Source: Bacteroidota bacterium (lineage in GTDB: Bacteria > Bacteroidota > Bacteroidia > Bacteroidales > VadinHA17). From it: a stretch of 64,000 nt of DNA. The stretch covers positions 1 through 64,000 of the forward strand of contig JADFDS010000005.1 in the NCBI GenBank assembly GCA_018262715.1, in the 5' to 3' direction. Positions 62,381-64,000 of this stretch are shown piece by piece (the stretch's first letter is position 1; the number at the start of each line of letters is the position of its first letter). Under the pieces are notes generated by a model. It searched no databases. It was not told the DNA's origin and worked only from the letters and a program-made list of their open reading frames with translations. Both the position numbers and the translations under genes were made by a program.

Positions 62381-64000
62381 CTATCTTTTCTTTTTGAGAA
62401 GGATTTTAATCGGGCTCTCCTTAACCTCTTCCTTCTGTGGTTCAGTTGCAGCAGGCTGCTCCTTTCCCTCTTCCCAGGTTATGCTGAATTTCGGCTTGCT
62501 CTCTGCCGGGGTTGTCCGGGTTGTGTCTGCCGAGTACCAGCCGTACTCCTCGTTGAGTATTCCCTTCAGCGTCTGCTTCTCGGCAGCAATGTCATTCTTT
62601 ATATTGTCCTGTGCCTGTCCGAAGTCATAACCCACACTGGTTTTGCCATTTACGCATTCTATCTTCAGCGGCACTGTTGCCTTGCCGCTGCCGTCTACCT
62701 TCACCTGCCCGAATGAACTGACGTTACGGTTGCGCTCCCTTGCCTTCCGGCTCATTACCTCTGAAAGAAGTAGCCGGACATGATAAATGTAATCACCTTC
62801 AAACCCGTGTGTTCCGTAGACGGTGAAATTTACAGCCGAAGAGTTTATCAGCATTTTCGGAATGGAAACGGTTCCGTTATTAATGAAAATGTCATTTTCC
62901 ATTTTCGAGAAACTGATATTCTTCAGTTCGTCGAGATCAAGATATGCCGAAAGGCTTTCCGCCGGGGCGAAGCTGATCAGCTTTCCGTCACTGATGACAA
63001 GATGTGCCTCGGCCACTATCGCCTTGCGGAAGAACCTGTAATTGCCGTCGAGGGGGGACAGCATGGTCACATTGCCCGTCAGCCTCCCGCGGAGGTTGTC
63101 GCTCACAATGAAGTTCTGTCCGAAGTTATTGAAGGAGGTAAATGCCTGGTTAATATCAACATTTTTAACATCAAGGCTGGCCTTGGTAATGAATCCGCCA
63201 TCCTGTTGCCTGCCAAGCATCAGTTCTCCCTCAAGCACCCCTTCAAGTCCGCTGGCGTATACTTCGTCAAAGGTTATCACATAAGGCCTGTATGTTAATC
63301 TGCTGCTGAAGTTGGCGGCCCTGAAGTTATTGAATATCAGACTGTCAGCTTTTAGAAGTATATTTACACTGACGTCCGCCGGATAAATATCAGCCGGTTT
63401 GCCGGTGCTGTCAGGCTGCTTACTTTTTGCAGGCACCAGCGCAGCAGTGACCAGCCTGTCAACATGAACATCACCGTTTATATCAAGGTTCTGACCTCCG
63501 CCGGCCAGCCACGGGAAGAAGTTTTTCATGGCTGCATTGACGGTAAAGCGCTGGTCCAGGAAAGTAAAGGAAAGGTTATCGGCAATCAGGTCATTTTTTA
63601 CCGACAGCGAGCCGTTGACATCTTTGAGGGCAAGCCCGCGCCTGGCCAGCGTTGCCCCGAACTCTCTGAAGGAAAGTGAGATATCCGGGCTCAGGTACGC
63701 AAGAGCCGTGGCCGGAAGTATGCTGTCGGGAAGCGTTCCGGAAAGCCTTATACTCCCTGAAAGTGTACCTGTCTGGTCTTTAATGTATCCCGATCTGAAA
63801 ATCTTGTCGAGGTCGTCAAAGTCAAGGTCACCGTCAAGATTAAGGGTTATATGGGGTCTTCGGAGGTTGTTCATCATAAATGAGCCCTTCACCGATGCGG
63901 AGCCGTACCTGGCGGTGAGTTTGTCAACGGTGAACCGGAATGTCTCGGCTGAGTTGTGGTCGCCGTTGGTGAGCGCCCCGCTGAACTCCAGGTTATTGAC
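62381..64000 (-). CDS. AsmA-family outer-membrane biogenesis protein (partial, N-terminus beyond right edge)
   Basis: The frame stays open to the window edge, giving the last 539 residues. An in-frame GTG at 63892 is not a credible start because the repeat pattern continues upstream of it. The sequence consists of repeating beta-strand units (LSGSIRLSG, INQAFTSFNNFGQNFIVSDNLRGRLTGNVTM) and the AsmA C-terminal region with KMLINSSAVNFTVYGTHGF. AsmA-like proteins bridge the periplasm and may carry phospholipids. The C-terminal tail is charged (KILLKKKR). Three bases separate it from the histidine kinase gene. Confidence 0.88.
   Translation of the reverse strand, partial: VNNLEFSGALTNGDHNSAETFRFTVDKLTARYGSASVKGSFMMNNLRRPHITLNLDGDLDFDDLDKIFRSGYIKDQTGTLSGSIRLSGTLPDSILPATALAYLSPDISLSFREFGATLARRGLALKDVNGSLSVKNDLIADNLSFTFLDQRFTVNAAMKNFFPWLAGGGQNLDINGDVHVDRLVTAALVPAKSKQPDSTGKPADIYPADVSVNILLKADSLIFNNFRAANFSSRLTYRPYVITFDEVYASGLEGVLEGELMLGRQQDGGFITKASLDVKNVDINQAFTSFNNFGQNFIVSDNLRGRLTGNVTMLSPLDGNYRFFRKAIVAEAHLVISDGKLISFAPAESLSAYLDLDELKNISFSKMENDIFINNGTVSIPKMLINSSAVNFTVYGTHGFEGDYIYHVRLLLSEVMSRKARERNRNVSSFGQVKVDGSGKATVPLKIECVNGKTSVGYDFGQAQDNIKNDIAAEKQTLKGILNEEYGWYSADTTRTTPAESKPKFSITWEEGKEQPAATEPQKEEVKESPIKILLKKKR

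Noticed and set aside
1-64000. tRNA genes, CRISPR arrays, insertion sequences or prophage
   Set aside because: No cloverleaf with CCA-end features, spaced direct repeats, transposase or phage genes were recognised in any gap or frame.

Overview
The window is a stretch of chromosome from a Bacteroidota bacterium, probably Bacteroidales-like and not a close relative of the model Bacteroides. Several things point there: family-specific proteins (DUF4271, DUF4292 and DUF4402 types, the Bacteroidetes PurF paralogue, the C_GCAxxG_C_C family, the AHQLGTP-type histidine kinase), gene starts that mostly lack strong Shine-Dalgarno sequences, and many promoters with the TAnnTTTG -7 element. Base composition is moderate and fairly even, genes are packed tightly, and I see no tRNA, rRNA, insertion sequence, prophage or CRISPR array.

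Left end (1-9.7 kb): a minus-strand set of two small secreted DUF4402-type proteins, a PapD-like periplasmic chaperone and a giant secreted beta-rich protein that runs off the left edge (at least 2,572 residues). The small proteins end in a pilin-like alternating strand, so this looks like a chaperone-assisted surface fibre or adhesin without a visible usher. It is the best candidate here for an undescribed system.

9.9-21.4 kb: housekeeping genes. These are a PurF paralogue lacking the glutaminase cysteine, a membrane-anchored coiled-coil protein, hemW, a VanZ-like protein, rpiB with an Rrf2 regulator, nadA / MORN-repeat protein / ruvB, and a minus-strand group of cyclophilin lipoprotein, pheS and a Crp/Fnr regulator.

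21.5-33.5 kb: a long plus-strand run of flippase, dut, TPR lipoprotein, DUF4292 lipoprotein, EnvC-like protein, RsbW-like ATPase, ybeY, mnmG, adenine deaminase and uvrC. Three near-perfect ParB-binding (parS) palindromes lie at 25755, 29785 and 33454, with a degenerate fourth at 33474. Together with mnmG and, further on, rnpA, they suggest that the chromosome origin is not far away.

33.5-50.5 kb: CoA-binding protein, polyprenyl synthase, lspA, acyl-CoA synthetase, queD-polA-moaD-moaE, then a minus-strand block (dtd, MFS exporter, deoC, DUF4271, hemD, rnpA, S41 protease), mntP, a PHP phosphatase and a second Crp/Fnr regulator.

50.5-64 kb: an M14 carboxypeptidase with calcium-loop insertions, an SDR epimerase, a small cysteine-motif protein, a phosphofructokinase with pyrophosphate-type signatures, rsgA, a hybrid sensor that has lost its phospho-histidine, mnmH, a U32 protein, a second histidine kinase and an AsmA-like protein cut by the right edge. 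Convergent gene pairs repeatedly abut or overlap without terminators.
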